This document shows, one piece after another, positions 21,301-32,327 of a stretch of DNA of 64,000 nt (positions are counted from its first letter, which is position 1; the number at the start of each line of letters is the position of its first letter). Position numbers and translations under genes: made by a program. The notes beneath the pieces were generated by a model, which had not been told where the DNA came from, did not search any database, and worked only from the letters and a program-made list of their open reading frames with translations. The DNA comes from Batillaria attramentaria (Eukaryota > Mollusca > Gastropoda > Batillariidae): positions 279,001 to 343,000 of the forward strand of contig JACVVK020000143.1 in assembly GCA_018292915.2 (NCBI GenBank), given 5' to 3'.

Positions 21301-22377
21301 GACATTGCTGTCTTGTGGTGTGGCAGGTGTGTTGACATTGCTGTTTTGTGGTGTGGCAGGTGTTGTGACATTGCTGTCTTGTGGTGTGGCAGTGTTGTGA
21401 CATTGCTGTCTTGTGGTGTGGCAGTGTTGTGACATTGCTGTTTTGTGGTGTGGTAGGTGTTGTGACATTGCTGTCTTGTGGCGTGGCAGGTGTTGTGACA
21501 TTGCTGTCTTGTGGTGTGGCAGGTGTTGTGACATTGTTGTCTTGTGGTGTGGCAGGTGGTGTGACATTGCTGTCTTGTGGTGTGGCAGGTGTTGTGACAT
21601 TGCTGTCTTGTGGTGTGGCAGGTGTTGTGACATTGCTGTCTTGTGGTGTGGCAGGTGTTGTGACATTGCTGTCTTGTGGTGTGGCAGGTGTTGTGACATT
21701 GCTGTCTTGTGGTGTGGCAGGTGTTGTGACATTGTTGTCTTGTGGTGTGGCAGGTGTTGTGACATTGTTGTCTTGTGGTGTGGCAGTGTTGTGACATTGC
21801 TGTCTTGTGGTGTGGCAGGTGTTGTGACATTGTTGTCTTGTGGTGTGGCAGTGTTGTGACATTGCTGTCTTGTGGTGTGGCAGGTGTTGTGACATTGTTG
21901 TCTTGTGGTGTTGCAGGTGTTGTGACCTACCTGTATTGTGGTGTTGCAGGTTTTGTGACCTACCTGTATTGTGGTGTTGCAGGTTTTGTGACATTGCTGG
22001 CCACGTTCCACTACAAGGGATTACAGATCTGGCAGGAGGAGAACGGCCGATGGATGGATGTACCGTGTCGTCCAAATTCCTTGGTTATGAATATCGGCGA
22101 CATGTTGTCGGCCATGTCTGGAGGGCGGTTCAAGGCCACGCGTCATCGTGTTGTGGACACTGGAGTAGACCGTTACTCCATCCCGTTTTTCTTTGAGCCG
22201 AACTACCGAGCGGACATAACACGCGTCATGCCGTGGCCTGAGGAGGAGAGTCTGCCAGTACAGAGCGAGCAGGTGGTGGCCAACAAGCATTATGGTCCGT
22301 GGCTGATTGAGAAAATGCGCAGTTTTGCAGAGTATCGTGAGATTCTTGACAGTTTCACTTCGACAATCCGAGCCTAG
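18352..22377 (+). CDS. 2-oxoglutarate/Fe(II)-dependent oxygenase, isopenicillin N synthase-like
   Basis: There are three exons: 18352-18604, 18930-19322 and 21983-22377, with GT-AG borders, all phase 1, giving 346 residues. The N-terminal DIOX_N-type region reads LPAIDMG and then ETVGFVFIENV. The jelly-roll core contains the metal ligands H-x-D (DHSDSG, at the end of exon 2) and the distal His (KATRHRV), plus the 2-oxoglutarate-binding R-x-S (RYSIPFF). Such enzymes couple 2OG decarboxylation to substrate oxidation in the cytosol; the substrate cannot be inferred. The start ATG at 18352 precedes the conserved LPAID stretch by seven codons. Intron 2 (2.66 kb) holds a nested SINE/MITE and a 33-bp array made from the exon 3 acceptor. 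All key residues are present and no frame breaks are seen. An ATTAAA at 22468-22473 could be the poly(A) signal. Confidence 0.9.
19515..20450 (+). mobile_element. Tc1-type MITE, internally deleted, carrying a nested SINE
   Basis: Inverted repeats at 19515-19540 (CAGTCTTCACAAAAAGTTAA at the left) and 20426-20450 differ by one mismatch and one indel, and TA flanks both ends. Without the SINE the element is about 420 bp. Just before the right repeat is an ATG at 20390 reading MPPRQKLND, which resembles the start of the Tc1 transposase at 8267 (MHPRRKLSD). The element therefore looks like a Tc1 copy that lost nearly all of its transposase gene. Confidence 0.88.
19605..20105 (+). mobile_element. 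tRNA-derived SINE with 15-bp target duplication
   Basis: The 5' head carries pol III A box (TAGTGTAGTGGTTAGCAC, about 19615-19632) and B box (GGTTCGAATCC, 19658-19668) sequences. The body is about 500 bp and ends in a run of 18 A at 20089-20106. Direct repeats AAGATTTTTCCCGTA at 19590-19604 and 20105-20119 flank it. It inserted into the MITE at 19515-20450. The length is large for a simple tRNA SINE; the 3' part may come from a partner LINE. Confidence 0.92.
20577..21982 (+). repeat. 33-bp splice-acceptor minisatellite of oxygenase exon 3, about 42 units
   Basis: Units of 32-34 bp read GTGTTGTGACATTGCTG then TCTTGTGGTGTGGCAG. The last unit runs into the true exon 3, which begins GTTTTGTGACATTGCTG, so each unit contains an acceptor (..GGCAG|) and a copy of the first 17 bases of the exon. 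Copies vary by TTGC/TTGT, C/T changes and a recurrent 1-base loss (GCAGTGTTG). Long frames on both strands inside it are repeat artefacts. Confidence 0.95.
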
Positions 22378-23133
22378 GCATCAGCACAGACATCTCACTG
22401 CTTCATGCACAGGTACATGTACTGACATTACTTCTTTTCAGATAGAAGTTGAGGTACCGCTACAAACATTAAACTCCATTTGGAAAATCAGGAAAAAATG
22501 TGCTTACTTTTGAGGAACTAAGTTCCTTCAGTGTCAAATACTTAAAAAAAAAAAAAATAGAAAAAAAAAAAATCAGATCTGTCTTTATAGCAAGAGTCTT
22601 GGTGTCTGTTTTCTGTTCGCCACTACCAGCAGTAGTAGGTGTAGTGGTCAGTAGATGAAATATTGTTGCTATCTCTCTCTGGTACATATCAGTACAGTAA
22701 AGCATTGATCTCACTCTCCCTCTCACACACCACCAGCACCAGTAGATGACATAACACACATGGATAAGAAATGTCTTGGTAACATGCTGGTTAGCAGAAG
22801 GAACATTGCTGTTAAGTTCTGTTCATCAAGCTTTATCCTAAGTTACTTGACTTAAATGTCTGACTTTTAGCTACAGTTTTCAGGGGTTGCACTGGTGTTT
22901 TGCACTTTGCAACAGATAAAGCATACAGTTGGTGGAAATGTGTATGTCACACACACAAAAAAAAAGGAGGGGGGTGGGGGGGGGGTTACACACCTGCTTG
23001 GTTGCTGACTATACACTGTTACTACAACATCCCACATCTGTTTCTTATGCATTGGTTCAGAGCACAGCTGGAAAAATTGTGGTTTACTGACCTGTTACAA
23101 ATGCTTGGCACTTTGCTGAGCCAAACGGCGTAA
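22378..23133. other. 3' intergenic space between convergent genes
   Basis: The oxygenase (plus) and hydroxylysine kinase-like gene (minus) converge here. The stretch holds a possible ATTAAA signal at 22468-22473, A-rich runs at 22543-22572, and a G-rich tract at 22967-22986. I see no exon. Confidence 0.5.
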
Positions 23134-23243
23134 GTGGTGGGCAGCTCTGTTCAGAAATGGATCCGTCGAGTGTGATGGCAATGGAGGTGCCTCTGTTTGC
23201 ATCACAGTTGGTGGATGTGTTTCTAAACAGAACTGCCCACCAC
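23134..23243 (-). ncRNA. 110-nt hairpin, miRNA-precursor-like or foldback element
   Basis: The arms starting at 23134 and ending at 23243 are near-perfect inverted repeats over the outer 24 bases (GTGGTGGGCAG then TCTGTT and AGAAA). They pair again further in (ATCC, TGTGATG) around a short terminal loop. The two mismatches in the outer arm are C/A on the plus strand but become G-U wobbles on the minus strand, so the minus transcript folds better. That strand is downstream of the hydroxylysine kinase-like gene. Size and shape resemble a pre-miRNA; a snapback MITE remnant is equally possible. Confidence 0.4.
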
Positions 23244-23251
23244 ATTCACCC

Positions 23252-23292
23252 CCCCCCCCCCAAAAAAAAAAACAACAACAAAAAAAAAAAAC
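23252..23292. repeat. C-run and A-rich low-complexity tract
   Basis: A run of C followed by A-rich sequence lies next to the hairpin. A G-rich/A-rich counterpart in the opposite sense lies at 22958-22986. Confidence 0.8.
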
Positions 23293-23534
23293 ACCCAAAC
23301 AGAACAACTTCCCATCCCCACCACCCATCCCATTCCATGACTGGAACTGGCCGTTGAGTTGTGGAACACAAGCTAGTTGTCAAAGTGTTGACATATGGGT
23401 GCAGTATAAGCCATCACAAAATGCATGCACAAGAATGCAGAAGTCCCTTGAAAATGCACAGGGCATCCCAAAAATGCAATATGTATATATATATATATAT
23501 ATTTAGAGTCACGCTCATCCTGAGTCTAGTAATA

Positions 23535-23540
23535 TTTTAT
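23535..23540 (-). terminator. AATAAA overlapping the HYKK stop codon
   Basis: On the minus strand the gene ends GAT GAA TAA AAT, so a canonical polyadenylation hexamer spans the last sense codon and the stop. No other strong signal is obvious in the next 100 bp. If it is used, the 3' UTR would be only about 15-25 nt. Confidence 0.4.
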
Positions 23541-26500
23541 TCATCATGAGGAAATGGATTGTCTATATTGTATGCCCTCAGCACAGCTGCCCATGCACGA
23601 TACACTCGTTTGCTGCTGACGCCTTTCAACTTGTCCAGCACTTGTAGAGATGGTGCCACACCAATCATCACGTACACGTTGGCCCCTTCTTGCACTTGGT
23701 GTTCGTGGGTACCAAGGATAATGTACTGAGCAAGACACGTAAGAGCTGTTTCATACAAATAATGGAACTGTTTGACAGTAAAACTGTTAACACTCATGTA
23801 ACCGGCAATAACATGGCCCCCTATGTCCATCACATCTACAAGCTGACAGTCAATCATCATGTCCGCCATCAGGCGAGACAGCTCCAATACTGGGTACGAG
23901 AAAGACGTTTCCTCAAAGTCGATGATGCCATACTTCCGTATAATCTGCTGGTGTGTGCAGCGTGAATGCGGTAGTTGTGGGTGTTGAGGCACGAGGGTTG
24001 CCATATCCCATGATGCCGTAGACATGCCAGATACAGACTGTTCCACCTTCTGATCCTCCCAGTCAACAATGATGTTCAAGCTGTGAAAATCCCCATGGAT
24101 AACACCTGTAGAAAATGTAGTGGACATGTTAACACCTGTAGAAAATGTAGTGGACATGTTAACGCCTGTAGAAAACGTAGTGTACATGTTAACACCTGTA
24201 GAAAACGTAGTGTACATGTTAACACCTGTAGAAAACGTAGTGTACATGTTAACACCTGTAGAAAACGTAGTGTACATGTTAACACCTGTAGAAAACGTAG
24301 TGTACATGTTAACACCTGTAGAAAACGTAGTGTACATGTTAACACCTGTGTAAAGTGCAGTATAATGACTAGCACCTGTGTACAACTGGTGCACTTGCAA
24401 ACACATATGTATGATGCAAATTATAACGCAAGTACACTGTACCTGGCAATTTACACTGTACCTGGCAATTTACACTGTACCTGGCAATTTACACTGTACC
24501 TGGCAATTTACACTGTACCTGGCAATTTCAAGTTGGATACACAGTATTTCGGCACAAGTCATCTGTTCTGCTTATAGCAGGACCATTGTGTTGAAAAAGA
24601 TGAACAACTAGAAATTTGTGTGAATGGATTGCATAAAAAAATAACATCAAGCCGAACTGCTAACATCTGTTGTAGGAGTAGTGGAGGAGTCAACACGAAA
24701 ATGGCCGCTTTCTGTAATTCCTCTATTACCCTTCAGTACAAACGTGCAGGTTGTATTCCATAGTGGGTCAGACTTACCTTTATGAACACTTTCTGTAATT
24801 CCTCTATTACCCTTCAGTACAAACGTGCAGGTTGTATTCCATAGTGGGTCAGACTTACCTTTATGAACACTTTCTGTAATTCCTCTATTACCCTTCAGTA
24901 CAAACGTGCAGGTTGTATTCCATAGTGGGTCAGACTTACCTTTATGAACACTTTCTGTAATCCCTCTATTACCCTTCAGTACCAACGTGCAGGTTGTATT
25001 CCATAGTGGGTCAGACTTACCTTTATGAACACTTTCTGTAATCCCTCTATTACCCTTCAGTACAAACGTGCAGGTTGTATTCCATAGTGGGTCAGACTTA
25101 CCTTTATGAACACTTTCTGTAATTCCTCTATTACCCTTCAGTACAAACGTGCAGATTGTATTCCATAGTGGGTCAGACTTACCTTTATGAACACTTTCTG
25201 TAATTCCTCTATTACCCTTCAGTACAAACGTGCAGGTTGTATTCCATAGTGGGTCAGACTTACCTTTATGAACACTTTCTGTAATTCCTCTATTACCCTT
25301 CAGTACAAACGTGCAGGTTGTATTCCATAGTGGGTCAGACTTACCTTTATGAACACTCCTAAAGTCTTCCCCCGACTTGATTTCTGTAAATCTGGAGACG
25401 ATGTCATAGAGCCTCTCTTTCATACTTCCGTCCTGAACATATTGAAGACACAAAATAAACAAACACGCACACACACAAACTGAACGACTCATACATTCAC
25501 AAGTGAACTAGTGACAAGGAAACAGGGGAGATTAGGGTGAAACATATTCTACGCAGAACAGCAATTGACTGTGAAATATCAGAAGGCAAAATTATAGATC
25601 TAGTTGTGTCTCAAGTCAAAAACCATACCTGGACGGAACAGTGTGAGGGTGGGAAATAATTATCATGAAACGACACGGACAAATAAGTATTTGAATGAAA
25701 AGTGGGTGTAAACAAAAATCAATGTATCAGATCGACACACACCGAAAAATAATTTCTGACGTGCTGGGATATATATAATATTCAAACCAGGAATTTGCAT
25801 GAACCCATTACCTGTATGCAATGCAAGTAACCTGACAGCAGGTGCATGTTTTCCAACGTCCACGGTGAATTGGGGTCAACATCAAGATCATCACCATCGC
25901 AGTCCTTGAACACACTCACGCGCACACACACACAGATCACTACACTACCAGCTGAAGTGCAGAACTTGTATCATGGTGTTGAAGTAAATGTACATATTCC
26001 AGGATATACGCACTGCAGAACATGCATATTTCAACATACTTGTTAATAACGCTGCATTGGTATGGTTGCCCCCTTGTGCCATTGGCACCTGTTGTAAATG
26101 CACTAGGCCATCTAAACTGACAACATAGTAATTGCACGTTTACAAGGTAGCTCTAACCCTAAATCTAAACGGATGTAAGCAGGTGAACTGTACTAAACGA
26201 GCGTAGCTGTGTTGGTATAGTGCATCCAGTACGACCCAAGGGAGGCAACTATACTGAGCCTTAATAACAACACATCTATTGCTAGGGACTGGTGGTGATG
26301 GCATGACTGAAGGCTGAGACTATTGGCTGCTGCATGTCACCCTTGTCTCCTCACCCTTTGGTTGGCCATCTTGCATGAAGTATTGTAATACAGCAATGAG
26401 CTACTGACAGTCTATGTGTATAGTATGGTAAAGTATTGCACTAACCGCCACCTTGCATAAAGTATTGTAATACAGCAATGAGCTACTGACAGTCTATGTG

Positions 26501-29500
26501 TATAGTATGGTAAAGTATTGCACTAACCGCCACCTTGCATGAAGTATTGTAATACAGCAATGAGCTACTGACAGTCTCTGTGTATAGTACGGTAAAGTAT
26601 TGCACTAACCGCCACCTTGCATGAAGTATTGTAATACAGCAATGAGCTACCGACAGTCTATGTGTATAGTATGGTAAAGTATTGCACTAACCGCCATCTT
26701 GCATAAAGTATTGTAATACAGCAATGAGCTACTGACAGTCTATGTGTATAGTATGGTAAAGTATTGCACTAACCGCCGTCTTGCATGAAGTATTGTAATA
26801 CAGCAATGAGCTACTGACAGTCTATGTGTATAGTATGGTAAAGTATTGCACTAACCGCCACCTTGCATGAAGTATTGTAATACAGCAATGAGCTACTGAC
26901 AGTCTATGTGTATAGTATGGTAAAGTATTGCACTAACCGCCACCTTGCATGAAGTATTGTAATACAGCAATGAGCTACTGACAGTCTATGTGTATAGTAT
27001 GGTAAAGTATTGCACTAACCGCCACCTTGCATGAAGTATTGTAATACGTACAGCAATGAGCTACTGACAGTCTATGTGTATAGTATGGTAAAGTATTGCA
27101 CTAACCGCCACCTTGCATAAAGTATTGTAATACAGCAATGAGCTACTGACAGTCTCTGTGTATAGTACGGTAAAGTATTGCACTAACCGCCGTCTTGCAT
27201 GAAGTATTGTAATACAGCAATGAGCTACTGACAGTCTATGTGTATAGTACGGTAAAGTATTGCACTAACCGCCGTCTTGCATGAAGTATTGTAATACAGC
27301 AATGAGCTACTGACAGTCTCTGTGTATAGTACGGTAAAGTATTGCACTAACCGCCGTCTTGCATGAAGTATTGTAATACAGCAATGAGCTACCGACAGTC
27401 TATGTGTATAGTATGGTAAAGTATTGCACTAAGCCATCTTGCTATTGACAGTCTATGTGCATAGTCTGGTAAAGTATTGTATTAAAACAAGGAACCATCA
27501 ACAGTAAGAAGAGTGTGTGCAGAAACCTGTAATGTCTGATGCATGACGGCAAGCACGACACCCAACTCGTAGAGCACTGTGGCGGTAATGACGCCTTTGT
27601 CCGCCTCAAGCTGTTTCCCAGGTAACAAAGTCATCAGTTCTGCCAGCCTAAACAAATACATGCACATCTAATGTCAATTAATATATAAACTAATTCCCAA
27701 TACTCCAAGTACACATCATACCTATAGTGTAAGTGGCAAGTTAAACTCGATGTAGAGTGTCTGAATGATATTTGCTGTTTGACTTTGTTGACACTAGGTA
27801 ATTTGATGAAGTTCGCCTACAATGAAAACTTCAATCCGTCATCACGTCATATAGTGGTAACAACAGACGTCTGTCAGTACAGTTAAAACGTTAAACCTGA
27901 TCAACTCTTCTCAAAGGAACCTTTCTAAGCTGTGTAGAATACTTGTGTCATGTAAATCAGGTTCAGTGACATAATTACAGACATACAACAAACACAGGTA
28001 CATGGTGTATTTATAGCACCTGTAATACTTGTGTCATGTAAATCAGGTTCAGTGACATAATTACAGACATACAACAAACACAGGTACATGGTGTATGTAG
28101 CACCTGTAATACTTGTGTCATGTAAATCAGGTTCAGTGACATAATTACAGACATACAACAAACACAGGTACATGGTGTATGTAGCACCTGTAATACTTGT
28201 GTCATGTAAATCAGGTTCAGTGACATAATTACAGACATACAACAAACACAGATACATGGTGTATTTATAGCACCTGTAATACTTGTGTCACGTAAATCAG
28301 GTTCAGTGACATAATTACAGACATACAACAAACACAGGTACATGGTGTATGTAGCACCTGTAATACTTGTGTCATGTAAATCAGGTTCAGTGACATAATT
28401 ACAGACATACAACAAACACAGGTACATGGTGTATGTAGCACCTGTAATACTTGTGTCATGTAAATCAGGTTCAGTGACATAATTACAGACATACAACAAA
28501 CACAGGTACATGGTGTATGTAGCACCTGTAATACTTGTGTCATGTAAATCAGGTTCAGTGACATAATTACAGACATACAACAAACACAGGTACATGGTGT
28601 ATGTAGCACCTGTAATACTTGTGTCATGTAAATCAGGTTCAGTGACATAATTACAGACATACAACAAACACAGGTACATGGTGTATGTAGCACCTGTAAT
28701 ACTTGTGTCATGTAAATCAGGTTCAGTGACATAATTACAGACATACAACAAACACAGGTACATGGTGTATGTAGCACCTGTAATACTTGTGTCATGTAAA
28801 TCAGGTTCAGTGACATAATTACAGACATACAACAAACACAGGTACATGGTGTATGTAGCACCTGTAATACTTGTGTCATGTAAATCAGGTTCAGTGACAT
28901 AATTACAGACATACAACAAACACAGGTACATGGTGTATGTAGCACCTGTAATACTTGTGTCATGTAAATCAGGTTCAGTGACATAATTACAGACATACAA
29001 CAAACACAGGTACATGGTGTATGTAGCACCTGTAATACTTGTGTCATGTAAATCAGGTTCAGTGACATAATTACAAACATACAACAAACACAGGTACATG
29101 GTGTATTTAGCACCTGTCAGGCGCGTAGGAAGATGCTGAGAGGAAGGGGGGCCCACTAAGTCGGGTGAGCCATACGGCCGGGGTGAAGAAGGGGGTTGTG
29201 TGTGTGTGTGTGTGTGTGTGTTGACTGCCAAGGATTGTGTCCTGCGACAGCAGAGCAGGGGGGCCCCACCACTGGTGGGCCCCCTCTCCTCTTATCAAAA
29301 GCAAGGGGGGCCCAAAAATATTTGGGGCCCCCTTACAAAAATCGAACGGGGGCCTGGGCCCCCAGGGCCCCCGTGGTTCCTACGCCCCTGCCTGTAGTTA
29401 CACTGACAAGGATGTTCACCTTCCGTCTCCGAGTTCTGCCAAAAGTGCACCTTGTGTTGTGTGGATGACGTCAGGACAGACGAAGCCTCGCTGTAGGAGG

Positions 29501-29766
29501 AACTGAGAGACCTTGATCTGCTTCAGTGTGGTGGGCTGCCTGTGACACAGGTGTGCACTGAAGACTTTTAACACGTATCGCTTGTCGCACTCCTCCCTCA
29601 CACCATCCACGTTGTTTGTGTCTGTCTTGTCAGCGGGCACTGCGGTCACACTCAAGTTCCTACAGTAGTAGGACTCAAGTTCAATCACCCGCTTCACGTG
29701 CAGACGATAATGTTGGAGGAGAATCTGGCCAACTTCTGTCGTCGTTACCTCGGGCAAGTATGACAT
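23537..29766 (-). CDS. HYKK: Hydroxylysine kinase-like protein (APH family)
   Basis: There are five exons: 29420-29766 (ATG at 29766), 27527-27647, 25812-25904, 25345-25432 and 23537-24105. All borders are GT-AG with consistent phases, giving 405 residues (human HYKK is about 373). The fold is the aminoglycoside phosphotransferase/choline kinase type. KRYVLKVF carries the ATP-binding Lys, VIHGDFHSLN is the catalytic loop (Brenner motif), and GIIDFEE carries the metal-binding Asp. The C-terminal half has GGHVIAGYMSV, as in HYKK/AGPHD1. The family member in vertebrates phosphorylates 5-hydroxylysine with GTP in lysine catabolism; that substrate is inferred here. Introns 1, 2 and 4 are packed with minisatellites. 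Both arrays in intron 4 contain the gene's own splice sites. The stop codon overlaps AATAAA. Confidence 0.87.
24101..24358 (-). repeat. 30-bp splice-acceptor minisatellite of HYKK exon 5, about 8.6 copies
   Basis: On the minus strand each unit contains TTTTCTACAG|GTGTTA or its TTCTACAG variant. That is the true acceptor of exon 5 (24105) plus the first six exon bases. The period is exactly 30 bp, so using any upstream copy would add 10 residues per unit (VNMYTTFSTG or a VNMSTT variant) in frame. All copies are open in the gene's reading frame. Confidence 0.95.
24433..24528. repeat. 19-bp minisatellite, 5 copies
   Basis: Five perfect copies of ACACTGTACCTGGCAATTT within HYKK intron 4. Confidence 0.95.
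24708..25356 (-). repeat. 81-bp splice-donor minisatellite of HYKK exon 4, 8 copies
   Basis: Eight copies with an exact 81-bp period and few substitutions. On the minus strand every unit contains AGTGTTCATAAAG|gtaag, i.e. the last 13 bases of exon 4 and its strong donor. The copy nearest the exon is the real junction at 25344/25345. The period is divisible by three and no stop occurs in the gene's frame, so donor choice could append 0-7 copies of a 27-residue module beginning GKSDPLWN. Confidence 0.96.
26366..27434. repeat. 82-bp minisatellite, 13 copies, HYKK intron 2
   Basis: The units start CCACCTTGCATGAAGTATTG, with scattered substitutions (CCACC/CCGTC/CCATC, TATGG/TACGG) and one 4-base insertion at about 27047. 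The substitutions define sub-variants alternating along the array. It begins about 90 bp from the exon 2 donor, without containing it. Confidence 0.96.
27938..29112. repeat. 84-bp minisatellite, about 14 copies, HYKK intron 1
   Basis: Nearly identical units starting CACCTGTAATACTTGTGTCA; two units carry a 2-base variation (TTTATAG for TGTAG). The period is divisible by three, which creates a long minus-strand frame of 28-residue repeats. That frame is an artefact of the array and is not the HYKK frame. Confidence 0.96.
29118..29390. mobile_element. MITE with CAGG(G/C)GCGTAGGAA termini
   Basis: A 273-bp insertion has imperfect terminal inverted repeats (CAGGCGCGTAGGAAG left; the complement of the right end is CAGGGGCGTAGGAAC) and a 5-bp direct repeat CCTGT on each side (29113-29117 and 29391-29395). 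The interior is GC-rich with GGGGGGCCC blocks and a TG microsatellite, and has no coding capacity. It interrupts HYKK intron 1 between the 84-bp array and exon 1. The superfamily is uncertain. Confidence 0.7.
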
Positions 29767-32228
29767 CGTTTTCAAGCTACAGTCGGTTACTGTACTGTCA
29801 ACAAGACGTGTACATGCGGCTGATGCATTACACTCTTATCTACATCTCTGACAGTAACTATACATAGGGGATTAAGAGTTCATAACAGGTCATTGCGCAC
29901 AGTTTCTCACTGTCAGCTCGTCTGTTTCACACACACACACACACCACAATACACACGTGAGGGTTTTCCGAGGGATATCGAGGGCTACCCGAGCTACACT
30001 TCAAGGGACGTAATTTCGACGAGAGTTGCCTGATAACTGCCCCTGACCCGATAGGGCGCAACGAGTAGTGTTTGGAGCACAGCTTTACCTAACTATATAT
30101 GTACTATTGATGTGGTGAAAGGCGGGACTTTGTGTTTGTTATGCTGACAGATCATTTTCAGCAGTTTACATGCTGTCTACCATCATCACCACTTATATGA
30201 CACCTGCACAGTGACAGCATCTCAAATGCTGGCATAGCGCCAACAGACACGTACTCCATGATGCAGCCAGTGGGAATATGCTGGCAACACTAAACGCTCA
30301 ACAACATTGTCTCGCATTTAGAGCTCTCGTACTAATCAAGAGAGACTTCATGTATTTCAGTCGAGTGTACAGGCGGGAGCACTCAAAGCTGAAACTGTTC
30401 CAAAGCCTACTGAAGTTGGCTCACTATACATGAAAAGAGCGTTTTAACACTGTTTACATGTTCACCCCAACTGTCCATGTAGTGAACAAACAATGGCTTG
30501 TAGCTCAATATTTGGCTGCCTCAGTATGTGGTTGACCACTAGCAGAAGTGGGTTTGTGTGTGTGCACGCGTGTGCACTGAGTGAATGGCTTTATGGTGTC
30601 CTGTGTGTATCTCTGTGTGTCTAAAACTGAAACCAAACGAATGACTAAGCTGTCTATATTACATACATACACGCACGCACACACACACACAGATGCACAC
30701 AGTTTTTTAGTCTGGAACTTTTCACTTTATTTTTTTGTAAAGGTATTTACATGTTCAGATTCTTCCAGGAATACAGTTTACATGCTGTAGGTACATGTGA
30801 TCCAAGAGGCTCAGTGACAGTCACACAGTGATGGCACATACAGTCACACAAGTTGCCATCAACACCTCTCACACACACAGACAGAAACAGAGAATGCCCT
30901 TATCAGCAAAAGAAAGATACAGCCTGCAAACAACAGTTGGAAAGTTGACCAAAGCCAGGTCGGGGTAGGAAGGAGCAAGAAAGAGATGTCACATGGTTCA
31001 CATGGCATGCTTGGTGTCAGAAGAAAAGAGAACAGTTCCTGAGTGAAAGGATGTACACCACACATACAGTAACACACATGAACATCAAACCGTGAGGACG
31101 ACCGACACACGAACACCAGACCATGAGGACGACTGACACACGAACACCAGACCATGAGGACTTCTGACACACTCCTGTTTTCAACATGCGAAAATATGAC
31201 ATGTAATGCAAAAATGTTTCACTTTTAATGAAAATATGCAGGTATCTGTAAGTGCCGCAGCATGAGTATGCATAAATGTTATGAGTGTAGTGTTAACATG
31301 ACCTTGGGGCGAGTTTTTCTAAACAGCACACCAGCCAATGTCAAGTCAGAGCCAACAACGTCAACACAACAAACAATTTGCAAAAATAAACCTTTCTTTG
31401 CGGTAATCTCCTAGGGAGTGAGTGCGGCACAGCACAGCACAGCTTGTCATCACAACCAACAGTCAACAGTCACCAGTCAACGGTCACCAGTCACCAGTCA
31501 GTCCGAAAGATGCAGTGGGGACTACAAGTACCACTTGTATCACTTGGTGTCGTGCTACTCAACTGTCACTCATTTACAAGTGAAGCACATGATATAATCA
31601 TTGTATATTTGTATATATTTGTATATGTCATGATAGACGATGTACGATTCTGTTGAAGCGAATAGCAATACACTGTGGACTTACCATGGGACATGGCTCA
31701 ACATGGATGCGTGAAAGATGTCCTACAGAAGTGAGTACGCTGACTCAGCATGTAAACGTGTTATGAACATCACCCACTCACCCCCAAATGATGCTACACG
31801 GTAAAAATAAATTCAAATGTCAGCAGCACATCCCTCAACAAGGCTGGTGAATGTACATATACAGGGTTACAGACATATTTATTACAAGGACACGTGAGAG
31901 AGATCCATGGTGGCCACACTTGTACATAGCGCTACATCTACTGTCAATAGATCTGGTTAAACCATCACACAAAGTGCCACACTCAAACTGTGATCTACTG
32001 TCTACTTCTACTGCTAATCGCTTTCTCCTGTTCTCCAAGGTGCCCCCCCCCCCCCCCCTCCACAAAATCATGCTATCATTGTTCCCCCATCAACCTCCCA
32101 TGTTTGTTTTTGTTGTTTTGTTGTTGTGGTTTTTTTTTGGGGGGGGGGGGGGGGAATCTGAAGGGTTGTAAACCTCCTCACTCAGGAATGCAGAAAGGTG
32201 AACTTGCTGTTCACTAAGAAGTTTCACA

Positions 32229-32274
<46 letters not shown>

Positions 32275-32290
32275 CTCATGCACACAGGTC

Positions 32291-32327
<37 letters not shown>

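Noticed and set aside
20572..22011. Long open frames on both strands (up to 479 codons) rich in HTTRQQCHNT or CCDIAVLWCG repeats
   Set aside because: They are translations of the 33-bp minisatellite; several overlapping frames are open simultaneously because of the near-constant period.
24708..25356. CRISPR-like appearance of regularly repeated units
   Set aside because: Units are contiguous without unique spacers, in a eukaryotic intron; this is a minisatellite.
28011..29231. 406-codon minus-strand frame with 28-residue repeats (YVCNYVTEPDLHDTSITG)
   Set aside because: It is produced by the 84-bp array in HYKK intron 1, not joined to HYKK exons by a credible splice site, and starts in CA repeat sequence.
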